Below are positions 1-7,796 of a stretch of 64,000 nt of DNA, piece by piece (the stretch's first letter is position 1; the number at the start of each line of letters is the position of its first letter). The position numbers were made by a program, and so were the translations under genes. The notes under the pieces are model-generated. The model worked only from the letters and a program-made list of their open reading frames with translations, did no database searches and was not told the DNA's origin. The DNA is from JAVBRD01 sp031548365. GTDB taxonomy: Bacteria > Bacillota > Clostridia > Christensenellales > UBA1750. The DNA lies in the NCBI GenBank assembly GCA_031548365.1, contig JAVBRD010000020.1:1-64000 (forward strand), in the 5' to 3' direction.

Positions 1-66
1 CTCGGGGATCATCTGCTCAAGTATCACGATCTCCGCTTCCTGTTGTTTGCTCCCATTTCGCAACAT
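1..66 (-). CDS. IS1182-like transposase, N-terminal fragment cut by window edge
   Basis: Only the first 22 codons are present (begins MLRNGSKQQEAEIVILEQ, then MIPE). This start resembles IS1182-family transposases, whose N-termini run M-L-x(5-8)-Q-x-E-x-E-(I/V/M)-V-x-L-E-x-L-(V/I)-P-x-D-H-L-L. An SD-like GGGTGAG lies about 5 nt upstream of the ATG. The gene would read out of the window, away from glmM. The identification rests on a short stretch, so the family is a recognition call rather than proof. Confidence 0.55.
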   Translation of the reverse strand, partial: MLRNGSKQQEAEIVILEQMIPE

Positions 67-128
67 CGCTCTCACCCGTTATCTATTTCGACACCGCTCC
101 GCGCCTTTCCTTTTGGTTGGCCGATATA

Positions 129-166
129 GTTTCAGCCCGCCAACTACTTTGTCGACGGGCTGAAAC
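129..166. repeat. perfect 11-bp inverted repeat beside the putative insertion sequence
   Basis: GTTTCAGCCCG (129-139) is repeated as CGGGCTGAAAC (156-166) around a 16-base loop. It lies between the transposase start and the 3' end of glmM, so it may be part of an insertion-sequence end, or simply a second hairpin of the glmM terminator. Confidence 0.6.
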
Positions 167-193
167 GGCGGAGCACACGCTCCGCCGCTTTTT
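167..193 (+). terminator. strong hairpin with T tract on the plus strand, possibly bidirectional
   Basis: GGCGGAGC-ACAC-GCTCCGCC (167-186) is a perfect 8-bp stem followed on the plus strand by GCTTTTT. On the minus strand, the direction of glmM, the stem is followed only by GTTTC. The U tract therefore favours the strand that carries no recognised gene. It probably still ends glmM transcription. Confidence 0.65.
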
Positions 194-200
194 ACTTGCG

Positions 201-1547
201 TTACAGGCTTTCGAGCAGCGCTTTGAGGCGAGCAGCAGCCTGATCGTTATAGGCCGCTTGCGGACCCTCGACGAGCACGCGGATGAGCGGCTCGGTGCCG
301 GATGGGCGGACGAACACGCGCCCGTTGCCATGAAGGGCGACCTCGATGGCGGCGATTTCGGCGGTGATGGCGGCGTTGTCTTTCCAAGTGCGCTTGGCGT
401 CATCCTTGACGCGCGCGCCGACCAGCGTCTGGGGCAGCGTGGTCATGACGGAGGCTGATAGCTTCGAGAGCGGTACGCGTGCTCCCGCGAGCAACACAAG
501 GAGCTGTATACCGGTCAAAATCCCGTCGCCGGTTGGGTTGTGGTCAAGGAAGATGATGTGGCCGGACTGTTCGCCGCCAAGGTTGTAGCCTTCTTCAAGC
601 ATCAGTTCGAGCACGTAACGGTCGCCGACGGCGGTGCGCTTGATGTCTAGCCCGAGCTCTCGCCCCGCGATGTCCAGGCCCATGTTGGACATGACCGTCG
701 CCACGACGGTGTTCTTCTTGAGCGTGCCCCGTTCTTTCATATGCTTGCCGCACAGCGCCATGATGTGGTCGCCGTCCACCAGCTCGCCCGCATCGTCGAC
801 CGCGATCAGGCGGTCGGCGTCGCCATCAAACGCGAGCCCTGCCTGCGCTTTGTGGGCCTTGACGGTGTGCTGAAGGTTTTCGGGATGCGTGGATCCGCAA
901 TTTTTGTTGATGTTGGTTCCGTCGGGCACGTTGTGTGTGGCGATGACCCGCGCGCCAAGCCGCTCAAACACGACGGGGGCGATCGCGCTGGACGCGCCGT
1001 TCGCGCAGTCGAGCGCCACTGTCATGCCGTCAAGGCGCGCGTTGGCGGTGGATACCAGAAACTCAATGTATCGCGAAGCGGCGTCCGGCATGGCGAGGCG
1101 TCGACCCACGCTTTCGCCCGTAGGCGGCTCGGGGAGCGAGACGTCGCCGCGGATGACGGCCTCGATGCGATCCTCCGTTTCATCGGGGAGCTTGAACCCG
1201 GCGGACGAGAAAAACTTGATACCGTTATCCTCCACGGGGTTGTGCGAAGCGGAAATAACAACGCCCGCATCCGCGCCCGTTACACGCGTCAGGTACGCGA
1301 TGCCGGGCGTTGGCAACACGCCGACCACAGTCGCGTTGGCACCCACCGAGCAAATGCCCGCGATAAGCGCTGCCTCCAGCATATCGCCCGATATGCGCGT
1401 GTCACGCCCCACGAGGATGTTGGGCTTTTGCCCCGCTCCCTGCGCGAGAACATACGCGCCCGCGCGCCCGAGTTGGTAGGCCAACTCGCACGTTAAATCC
1501 TTGTTCGCGATGCCGCGCACACCGTCCGTGCCAAACATTCTACCCAT
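201..1547 (-). CDS. glmM: phosphoglucosamine mutase GlmM
   Basis: Interconverts glucosamine-6-phosphate and glucosamine-1-phosphate in the cytoplasm, feeding UDP-GlcNAc and so peptidoglycan synthesis. The 448 residues match the family length. Landmarks in order: N-terminal GTDGVRG, the phosphoserine loop ISASHNP (Ser101), the metal loop FDGDADR near residue 240, the sugar-binding GGEQSGH, and the C-terminal phosphate-binding RPSGTEPLIRV. The start MGRMFG is set by GGGAGGG five bases upstream. It follows trxB on the same strand across a 196-base gap. Its 3' end abuts two hairpins and a transposase fragment. Confidence 0.97.
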   Translation of the reverse strand: MGRMFGTDGVRGIANKDLTCELAYQLGRAGAYVLAQGAGQKPNILVGRDTRISGDMLEAALIAGICSVGANATVVGVLPTPGIAYLTRVTGADAGVVISASHNPVEDNGIKFFSSAGFKLPDETEDRIEAVIRGDVSLPEPPTGESVGRRLAMPDAASRYIEFLVSTANARLDGMTVALDCANGASSAIAPVVFERLGARVIATHNVPDGTNINKNCGSTHPENLQHTVKAHKAQAGLAFDGDADRLIAVDDAGELVDGDHIMALCGKHMKERGTLKKNTVVATVMSNMGLDIAGRELGLDIKRTAVGDRYVLELMLEEGYNLGGEQSGHIIFLDHNPTGDGILTGIQLLVLLAGARVPLSKLSASVMTTLPQTLVGARVKDDAKRTWKDNAAITAEIAAIEVALHGNGRVFVRPSGTEPLIRVLVEGPQAAYNDQAAARLKALLESL

Positions 1548-1743
1548 GTAAACCCTCCCAAAGCGTTAATGCGGTACCGCACCAAGGAGTTGATCTGACG
1601 ACGCGAGTGCATTTACGGCGGCCAGCGAACCTTGAGGACGCCGCAGCAGCGTCACAAAGCGGTGCGAACGATTCGCGAGGACTGCGTACACGACCCTGCG
1701 GCACCGCCCTAAGCATACGTTCATCCGCTGTACCAAGACCCGC
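1548..1743 (-). other. intergenic stretch between trxB and glmM, content unresolved
   Basis: On the minus strand an open frame runs from just inside trxB to about 1566 and could encode roughly 50 residues (ending AVNALASSDQLLGAVPH). No SD suits it and I recognise no family. No convincing terminator or promoter hexamers were seen. It may be a leader or a decayed gene. Confidence 0.3.
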
Positions 1744-2643
1744 TCATGACAAATCAGCTCGCGCGCTTTCCGCAGCGTTTGCGCCGTCGGCGACGGCAGT
1801 GACCACTTGACGAATGGATTTTGCACGCAGGTCGCCCGCGACGTATAGCCCTCGCACGGCCGTGCGGCAATCCTCACCCGCGATAACAAACCCGGCGTCA
1901 TCAAGCGCGAGGCAATCACGAACAAGCGCATTCTGCGGCTCAATGCCCACAGCGACAAACGCGCCTGAGACGAGGAGCTTTTCAGCGCGGGTGCCATCGG
2001 CGCTGGTCAGGTTCAGCGCCTCCAGACGCTCGCCGCCGACGAATTGGCCCACGACGCGATCCAAGTGTTCAACCACATTGGGCGGTACACGCAGCCGTTC
2101 AGCCAGCGCGCGATCCCCCCGGTACTCACTCCTGCGGTGGATGATGTGCACGCGCGACGCAAGTGCGGAGAGATAAATGGCATCGGTGAGTGCGGTGTTG
2201 CCTCCGCCGATGACCGCGACTTCTTTGCCGCGGTAAAGCGCACCGTCGCAGGTGGCACAGTAGCTCACGCCTGATCCGGTCAGACGCGCCTCTCCTTCCG
2301 CGCCGAGCGGCTTCGGTTTCGCTCCCGTGCACAGGACGACCGCCCGCGCGGACAGCGCTTTTTCGCCGAGACGCACGCGTATGCCGTCCCCCAGCTCAAG
2401 CCCTGTCACATCCTCATACAGGATACGCGCGCCCGCCTTCTCCGCTTGATCGGCCATGCTCTGAGCAAGGTCTGCCCCGGTGACGCCAGGTGCGCCGGGA
2501 TAGTTCTCAATCACGGGCGTAATCGCCGCTTGACCGCCCGCGAACATCCGCTCGAGAACGACAGCGTCAAGCCCGCTCCGCGCGGCGTAAATAGCGGCTG
2601 TAAGCCCCGCTGGCCCGCCGCCAATAATGACAATGTCAGCCAT
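1744..2643 (-). CDS. trxB: thioredoxin-disulfide reductase
   Basis: FAD/NADPH enzyme that keeps thioredoxin reduced. The FAD-binding GGGPAGL is at the N-terminus, the redox pair CATC sits mid-protein in the NADPH domain, GGGNTA is the second dinucleotide motif, and the C-terminal half ends with the second FAD motif (YVAGDLR). About 300 residues, as usual. GAGGTGAG upstream favours the ATG at 2643 (or the adjacent one at 2646). A further in-frame ATG at 2664 overlaps the expected transcription start and is unlikely. Confidence 0.95.
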   Translation of the reverse strand: MADIVIIGGGPAGLTAAIYAARSGLDAVVLERMFAGGQAAITPVIENYPGAPGVTGADLAQSMADQAEKAGARILYEDVTGLELGDGIRVRLGEKALSARAVVLCTGAKPKPLGAEGEARLTGSGVSYCATCDGALYRGKEVAVIGGGNTALTDAIYLSALASRVHIIHRRSEYRGDRALAERLRVPPNVVEHLDRVVGQFVGGERLEALNLTSADGTRAEKLLVSGAFVAVGIEPQNALVRDCLALDDAGFVIAGEDCRTAVRGLYVAGDLRAKSIRQVVTAVADGANAAESARADLS

Positions 2644-2665
2644 CATGGACTCACCTCGACACATT

Positions 2666-2671
2666 ATTATA
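2666..2671 (-). promoter_or_regulatory. trxB -10 hexamer
   Basis: TATAAT on the minus strand, about 20 bases before the trxB start. The -35 region (TGTTAT at 17 bp) is poor. Divergent from the GH42 promoter about 70 bp away. Confidence 0.6.
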
Positions 2672-2736
2672 CACCGGATGCCGCCAGAATAACAGTTGTT
2701 AAAGATAAGGATTAGCTCATAACCATCTCAACGTGA

Positions 2737-2765
2737 TTGCAAAGGAGCTTCATTAATGGTATTCT
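2737..2765 (+). promoter_or_regulatory. promoter for the GH42 operon
   Basis: TTGCAA (2737-2742), a 17-base spacer, then TATTCT (2760-2765). The expected transcription start near 2772 leaves a roughly 30-base leader holding GGAGG. This also argues against the in-frame TTG at 2737 as a start codon. Confidence 0.6.
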
Positions 2766-2802
2766 ATTTGACAAATCTGACACAATTCGCCGGAGGTTCA
2801 AC

Positions 2803-4803
2803 ATGCCGAAAAAAGAGTGGAAGCCCCCCTATCTGGGAGCCGCATACTACCCCGAGGACTGGCCGCTTGAGCAGATCGACGAAGACATCGCGCAGATGAA
2901 ACGAGCGGGCATGAACGTCATGCGCATCGCGGAGTTCGCTTGGAGCCGGATGGAGCCGACCGAAGGGCATTACGATTTTTCGTGGCTGCACCTTGTGATT
3001 GATAAGCTCGGGGAAAACGGCATCGCGACAATACTATGCACCCCGACATGCACGCCACCCGCATGGCTGACAAAAAAACACCCCGAAACGCTGATCGTGA
3101 TGCAGAACGGCGTCCCCCATCAGCACGGCGCGCGGCGGCACGCGTGCCCCAACAGCCCGGTGTACCGGGATTACTGCACAAGAATTACCGAAAAAATGCT
3201 CGACGAGTTCTCCGGGAACGAGAACATTATCGGCTGGCAAATCGACAACGAGCTTTACCCGGCGGGTGGACAGAGCGGGATGCCCAGCTACGGCTGCCAT
3301 TGCCCTGTTTGCACGTCTAAGTTCACGGAGTTCCTCAAAAAACGTTTCAACAACGACCTCGCCGCGCTCAACGCCGCGTGGGGCACCGATCTTTGGAGCC
3401 AGACATACACCGCGTGGGATGAGATCCCTGCGCCGCGCGAAGGCATGTGGCATCACCCCTCGCTCGTGACGGCGTGGGCGGAGTTCTCCTCAGACAGCGT
3501 GGTCGACTTCACGAATCATCAGGCGCGTTTGCTCAAGCGCTCCGGGCTGCCTGTCGGCACGGACATGATGCCTTTTGGCGGGCTCAACTATCGCGAAATT
3601 GAGAAAGAGCTTTCCGTCGTTCAGTTCAACCATTACAACACCATGGACAACCTCTGGCAGGCATCCTTCTGGATGAACTACATGCGCCCCCTCCTCCCCC
3701 CGCCCTTCTGGAACACGGAGACATCCACCTGCTGGAACGGTGCGAACACGGCCAACGGCTATCGTGAGCCGGGTTTCTGCCGCGCAAACAGCTGGGTTCC
3801 CTTCGTACTGGGCGGCGAGGCCAACTTGTACTGGCTGTGGCGCGCGCACTGGTCGGGTCAGGAACTGATGCACGGCGCGGTGCTCTCCTCGCAGGGGCGG
3901 CCCATGCACATCTTTGGCGAGGTGCAGGAGGTCGCGGAAGGTCTGCGCAAGGCCGAAAAATTCCTCAACGGCACAAAGGTCAAAACGAAAACAGCGCTTC
4001 ACTTTTCGTGCGACGCATGGGCGCTTTATAAGGGCCAGAAGATCGTCAACGGCTTTGAGTACATACCCATGCTGCTCGATAAGTTCTACCGTCCCATGAT
4101 CGACGCGGGCCTTACACCCGACGTGATCGACCCCGCCGCCGACCTCGCTCCGTACGACGTTCTTGTCTCTCCATTCCTCGCCTCTCTTGAGTGGGGCGGT
4201 TTGAGCGAGCGAGTCGTTGATTGGGTGAAAAATGGGGGGACATGGATCGTTGGACCGATGAGCGATATCCGCAATGTGCACGCTGCAAAGTACATTTCTG
4301 CGGCGCTTGGGCACCTCGAAAACTGGATGGGGACAAAAACGCGCTACGAGATCCCTGGCGATCCGCGCGACTTTCTGGTCAAGTGGCCGTGCGGCCTCAC
4401 GGAGAACGGCGGGCTGTGGTACGACAGCTTCGAGCAAGGCGATTGCGAAACGACCGCAACCTATGTCCAAGGACCGATGGAAGGCCTCGCGGCAGTGGTC
4501 GAGCGCTCAATCGGGATGGGCAGAATCATCCTGCTGGGCACGGTCCCCGGCAAGGTGGCGATGCAGAAGCTGCTTTCTAAGTCCGCCGAAGGAGCACGGC
4601 ATACACTCACGCTCAGCCCGGGCGTCATCGCGGCAGTACGCGAGGGCGAGGCAGGTTCCGGTTACGCGGCCGTTGAGCTTGGCAACAAAGAAGGCTACCT
4701 GCGCACCGACGCGCCTACAGCTGACTTGATCACAGGCGAGACGTTCGAAGCGGGCGACGTACCTATGAAGCCTTACGCCGCGCGCGTTCTCGTCAAACGC
4801 TGA
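2803..4803 (+). CDS. beta-galactosidase, glycoside hydrolase family 42
   Basis: Hydrolyses terminal beta-galactosides, probably short oligosaccharides imported from plant or host glycans. No signal peptide is seen, so cytoplasmic. The TIM barrel opens with LGAAYYPEDWP; the acid/base Glu is E150 in IIGWQIDNE, followed by the CHCPVC cysteine group that binds zinc in GH42. The nucleophile candidate is E306 in WNTETSTCW. The trimerisation-like domain and a C-terminal beta domain follow; 666 residues is normal. The start is set by GGAGG seven bases upstream. Its stop overlaps the next start as TGATG, so the two are translationally coupled. Confidence 0.92.
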   Translation: MPKKEWKPPYLGAAYYPEDWPLEQIDEDIAQMKRAGMNVMRIAEFAWSRMEPTEGHYDFSWLHLVIDKLGENGIATILCTPTCTPPAWLTKKHPETLIVMQNGVPHQHGARRHACPNSPVYRDYCTRITEKMLDEFSGNENIIGWQIDNELYPAGGQSGMPSYGCHCPVCTSKFTEFLKKRFNNDLAALNAAWGTDLWSQTYTAWDEIPAPREGMWHHPSLVTAWAEFSSDSVVDFTNHQARLLKRSGLPVGTDMMPFGGLNYREIEKELSVVQFNHYNTMDNLWQASFWMNYMRPLLPPPFWNTETSTCWNGANTANGYREPGFCRANSWVPFVLGGEANLYWLWRAHWSGQELMHGAVLSSQGRPMHIFGEVQEVAEGLRKAEKFLNGTKVKTKTALHFSCDAWALYKGQKIVNGFEYIPMLLDKFYRPMIDAGLTPDVIDPAADLAPYDVLVSPFLASLEWGGLSERVVDWVKNGGTWIVGPMSDIRNVHAAKYISAALGHLENWMGTKTRYEIPGDPRDFLVKWPCGLTENGGLWYDSFEQGDCETTATYVQGPMEGLAAVVERSIGMGRIILLGTVPGKVAMQKLLSKSAEGARHTLTLSPGVIAAVREGEAGSGYAAVELGNKEGYLRTDAPTADLITGETFEAGDVPMKPYAARVLVKR

Positions 4804-5903
4804 TGTTCACGGAGGTGTGGCCGGGCGCAGGGCCGGGCGGCGGGTATGCAGAAGGTGAAGCGGGTAAGCTGTTGCCATCTCTTCTCCCTCGCCTTGCGCG
4901 ATCGTTTGACCTGATCTACATTGATCCGCCTTACCGGACAGGCGACACCTACTTTTTCCAGACGCCAATCGGCGAAAGCGGCTGGCGGGGCAGTCCCGCT
5001 TCCCGTATCAAGATACCCGCATTCGTCGACGTCTACCCTGCGATGGAAACATACATCGGTATGCTGCGCGATGTGCTGTCGTGTTCGCGGGAGCTGCTTA
5101 GCGACACCGGCAGCATTTACGTGCACGTTGATCACCGCGTCTCGGCTCGTGTGCGGCTCCTGCTCGACGACGTCTTTGGCGAGCGCGCATTCATGAACGA
5201 GATCGCGTGGAAGTATGAAACGGGCGGCCGTTCGCGGCGGTTCTATCCCCGCAAGCATGACACCCTCTTCCTGTACGCCAAGGGCAAGAAACCCTATTTC
5301 AACATTGAGGCCGTGTCCATCCCGCACAAGATTGTGAGCCACATGCGCCGTGTGATCGGGGAGGACGGCCTCGCCTACCGAACCATACGATCCGGCGGTC
5401 GCGAGTACGCTTACCCCGAGGAGCGGCTCGTCCCCCCGACCGACATCTGGGACGATATTCCGCGCATGCAGCAAAAAGACCCGCAGCGCACGGGATACGA
5501 TACGCAAAAACCGCTGAAGCTGCTTGAGCGCGTCATTCTCGCGTCCTCACCCCCGGATGGACTCGTGGGCGATTTTTTCACGGGGTCCGGCACGACGCTG
5601 CACGCCGCGGCGCTGCTGGGCAGGAGATTTTTTGGTGTTGACTCAAGCCCGGCGGCGACCGCAGTCATCCGAAAGCGCCTCGCGCTCGCCGGGATGGCGT
5701 TTACGCTTGACGCTCCCGCTAAGGACGCGGATATGTCCATAATCGAAGGCTGCGCGTCCGGGCAGTTTTCCGGCGAGCGTTTCACGGTTGCAACGCATGC
5801 GTTTCGATCGCGCTCAGCGCCAGCGCTAGCGCACGCCGGGAGCAACGACGCCACGCTCTGTTTTGACGCAAAAGGCGGACGCCGCCTGATGGGGAGTGAA
5901 TAA
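4803..5903 (+). CDS. solitary DNA methyltransferase (N4-cytosine/N6-adenine, beta-type order)
   Basis: S-adenosylmethionine-dependent DNA amino-methyltransferase of 366 residues. The catalytic DPPY motif is at 41-44 (IYIDPPYRTGD), a presumed target-recognition stretch lies in the middle, and the SAM-binding GDFFTGSGTT is near residue 256, followed by FFGVDSSP. The order catalytic, recognition, SAM motif is that of the beta group. No restriction gene is nearby. It overlaps GH42 at its start (TGATG) and ends two bases before the next ATG, so it is buried inside a carbohydrate operon. The last 60 residues after the SAM domain are unassigned. The recognition sequence cannot be read from the protein. 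Confidence 0.88.
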   Translation: MFTEVWPGAGPGGGYAEGEAGKLLPSLLPRLARSFDLIYIDPPYRTGDTYFFQTPIGESGWRGSPASRIKIPAFVDVYPAMETYIGMLRDVLSCSRELLSDTGSIYVHVDHRVSARVRLLLDDVFGERAFMNEIAWKYETGGRSRRFYPRKHDTLFLYAKGKKPYFNIEAVSIPHKIVSHMRRVIGEDGLAYRTIRSGGREYAYPEERLVPPTDIWDDIPRMQQKDPQRTGYDTQKPLKLLERVILASSPPDGLVGDFFTGSGTTLHAAALLGRRFFGVDSSPAATAVIRKRLALAGMAFTLDAPAKDADMSIIEGCASGQFSGERFTVATHAFRSRSAPALAHAGSNDATLCFDAKGGRRLMGSE

Positions 5904-5904
5904 T

Positions 5905-6735
5905 ATGACCATCGGTTCCTTGGTCAGCCTGAGTCGCGACATGGGGGCGACCTTTGACAGGCTCAAATCGCTCGGTCTGACCAGCTGCCAGGTTTGCTGC
6001 TGGGACACGTCCGTTTTCAGCGACCACGCACTCGCCCGCAGCATTCGCGCGTTGAGCGAAAAAACCGGTGTCACTATATCGACATTTTGGTGCGGCTGGT
6101 CGGGCGAAAAAGTGTGGAACTTCATCGACGGACCGCGCACACTTGGCCTCGTTCCCGAAAAAACACGCGAGCAAAGAACGCTTGAGCTGTGCGAAGGCGC
6201 CGACTTTGCCCGTGAGATGGGCGTTGTGCAGATCGCCACGCACATGGGTTTCTTGCCAGAAAACCCCGGCGATCCCGCGTATACACTCGTGATCGAAGCG
6301 ATACGCCGCGTTGCAGAGAGGTGCCTCGCCAATGGGCAGCACCTGCTGTTCGAAACCGGACAGGAGACCCCCGTCACACTGTTGCGGGTGATTGAGGACG
6401 TGGGCACAGGCAATCTGGGCGTCAACTTCGACGCGGCCAACCTCCTCCTCTACGGCAAGGCTAATCCGCTGGACGCGCTCGACATCATCGGCGCGTACGT
6501 GCGCGACACGCACATCAAGGACGGCGAATACCCAACTGACGGGCGCCACCTCGGCGTTGAGAAACGCTTCGGGGACGGGCGGGTGGGTTTCCCTGCACTG
6601 ATCGGCAAGCTCGTCCGGCTCGGATATCAGGGCGCGTTCACTGTGGAACGGGAAATAAGCGGCGATGAGCAAATCCGCGACATCCTTTACGCGAAAGAGC
6701 AGATTTGTGAGATTTTGAAAGCGAGGTTATCGTAA
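5905..6735 (+). CDS. sugar-phosphate isomerase/epimerase (xylose isomerase-like TIM barrel)
   Basis: AP-endonuclease-2-like TIM barrel of 276 residues. Metal ligands typical of the fold are seen: E in LLFETGQE, D/N in GVNFDAANLLLYG, and H in YVRDTHIKDGEY with a C-terminal E in FTVEREISG. Related proteins isomerise or epimerise keto-sugars; substrate unknown. GGGGAG sits six bases before the ATG at 5905; an upstream GTG at 5896 lies inside the preceding gene and is less well spaced. The stop is immediately followed by degV. Confidence 0.85.
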   Translation: MTIGSLVSLSRDMGATFDRLKSLGLTSCQVCCWDTSVFSDHALARSIRALSEKTGVTISTFWCGWSGEKVWNFIDGPRTLGLVPEKTREQRTLELCEGADFAREMGVVQIATHMGFLPENPGDPAYTLVIEAIRRVAERCLANGQHLLFETGQETPVTLLRVIEDVGTGNLGVNFDAANLLLYGKANPLDALDIIGAYVRDTHIKDGEYPTDGRHLGVEKRFGDGRVGFPALIGKLVRLGYQGAFTVEREISGDEQIRDILYAKEQICEILKARLS

Positions 6736-7611
6736 ATGCCCTATATGCTGGTAACTGATTCCAACTGCGACCTGCATTACAGCTACTACAAGCAAAATCG
6801 GGTCCTGATGGTCAACATGCGCGGGATGATCTCTTCAGAAGAGTTTTCAGACGACGGCGGCGAAAACTACGACATTCCGACATTTTACAACCGCCTGCGC
6901 AACGGCGAAATCGCAACGACGACGCAGATCACCACGCAGCGTTTCATCGACGAGCTCGGGCCGATCATGGAAAGCGGTTGCGATATTTTGTACCTTAGCT
7001 TCTCTTCGGGGCTGTCAGCGACTTACCAAAGCGCGGTGCTCGCGTCCGAGGAGCTCATGTCGAAGTACCCGGGACGGGCCATGCGCGTTGTGGACTCTCT
7101 TGCCGCTTCCGCAGGGCAGGGTCTACTCCTGCACCTCGCGGTCACCAAGCGCAACGAAGGCATGCCGTACGAGGAGTTGGGCGACCTGCTCGAGAATACC
7201 AAGTACAATGTACAGCAGTGGTTCACACCGTCCGACCTGCACTTCCTCAAGCGCGGCGGGCGCGTGTCCGCCTCCGCGGCGCTTCTTGGTACTATGCTCG
7301 ACATTAAGCCCGTGCTTCACGTCGACCACGAAGGTCATCTCATCCCCATGAGCAAGGTCAAGGGCCGCCGGAAAGCCCTGCGTGAGCTTGCCGACAAACT
7401 GGTCGAACTCGCCGTCGACCCCGGACAGCACCCGATCTTCATTAGCCACGCGGACGCGCTGGCAGATGCCGAGCTTGTCGCGCAGATGATTCGTGAGCGT
7501 ATTGGCGCGTGCGAGATCATGATCACGTACATCGGGCCGGTCATCGGCGCGCACGCGGGGCCCGCGACCATCGCGCTGTTCTTCGTCGGCAAAGACCGAA
7601 GGCTGAGCTAA
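6736..7611 (+). CDS. DegV family fatty-acid-binding protein
   Basis: DegV proteins bind a fatty acid between two alpha/beta domains and serve as FakB-type partners of the fatty acid kinase FakA. Family signatures: MLVTDSNCDL at the N-terminus, TTTQIT around residue 57, ILYLSFSSGLSATYQSA around 80-100, FLKRGGRVSASAALLG and LDIKPVL around 170-195. Length 291 is typical. The start directly follows the upstream stop (TAA-ATG). No FakA homologue is in the window. Confidence 0.93.
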   Translation: MPYMLVTDSNCDLHYSYYKQNRVLMVNMRGMISSEEFSDDGGENYDIPTFYNRLRNGEIATTTQITTQRFIDELGPIMESGCDILYLSFSSGLSATYQSAVLASEELMSKYPGRAMRVVDSLAASAGQGLLLHLAVTKRNEGMPYEELGDLLENTKYNVQQWFTPSDLHFLKRGGRVSASAALLGTMLDIKPVLHVDHEGHLIPMSKVKGRRKALRELADKLVELAVDPGQHPIFISHADALADAELVAQMIRERIGACEIMITYIGPVIGAHAGPATIALFFVGKDRRLS

Positions 7612-7696
7612 GGCCAGGGATGATGTGCGTTGCAGCATGGAATATGCGTCAAGAAGACCAAAGCGTTTTGTGGACCGATGAAAAATCTACCTCAAC

Positions 7697-7725
7697 TGGC
7701 CATTTGTCGAATTAAGTGATATAAT
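7697..7725 (+). promoter_or_regulatory. pfk promoter with extended -10
   Basis: TGGCCA (7697-7702), 17 bases, TATAAT (7720-7725), with the extended -10 dinucleotide TG at 7717-7718. Leader about 65 bases to the pfk start. Confidence 0.7.
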
Positions 7726-7796
7726 AGAGAATCATAAAATCATTTCAGCTGTGGTTCAGAGACTCACATGCCACCACGGAAGAACGGAGAGAAGTC

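Noticed and set aside
741..1496. 251-residue frame opposite glmM
   Set aside because: Antisense of glmM; the catalytic motifs of GlmM are intact on the minus strand.
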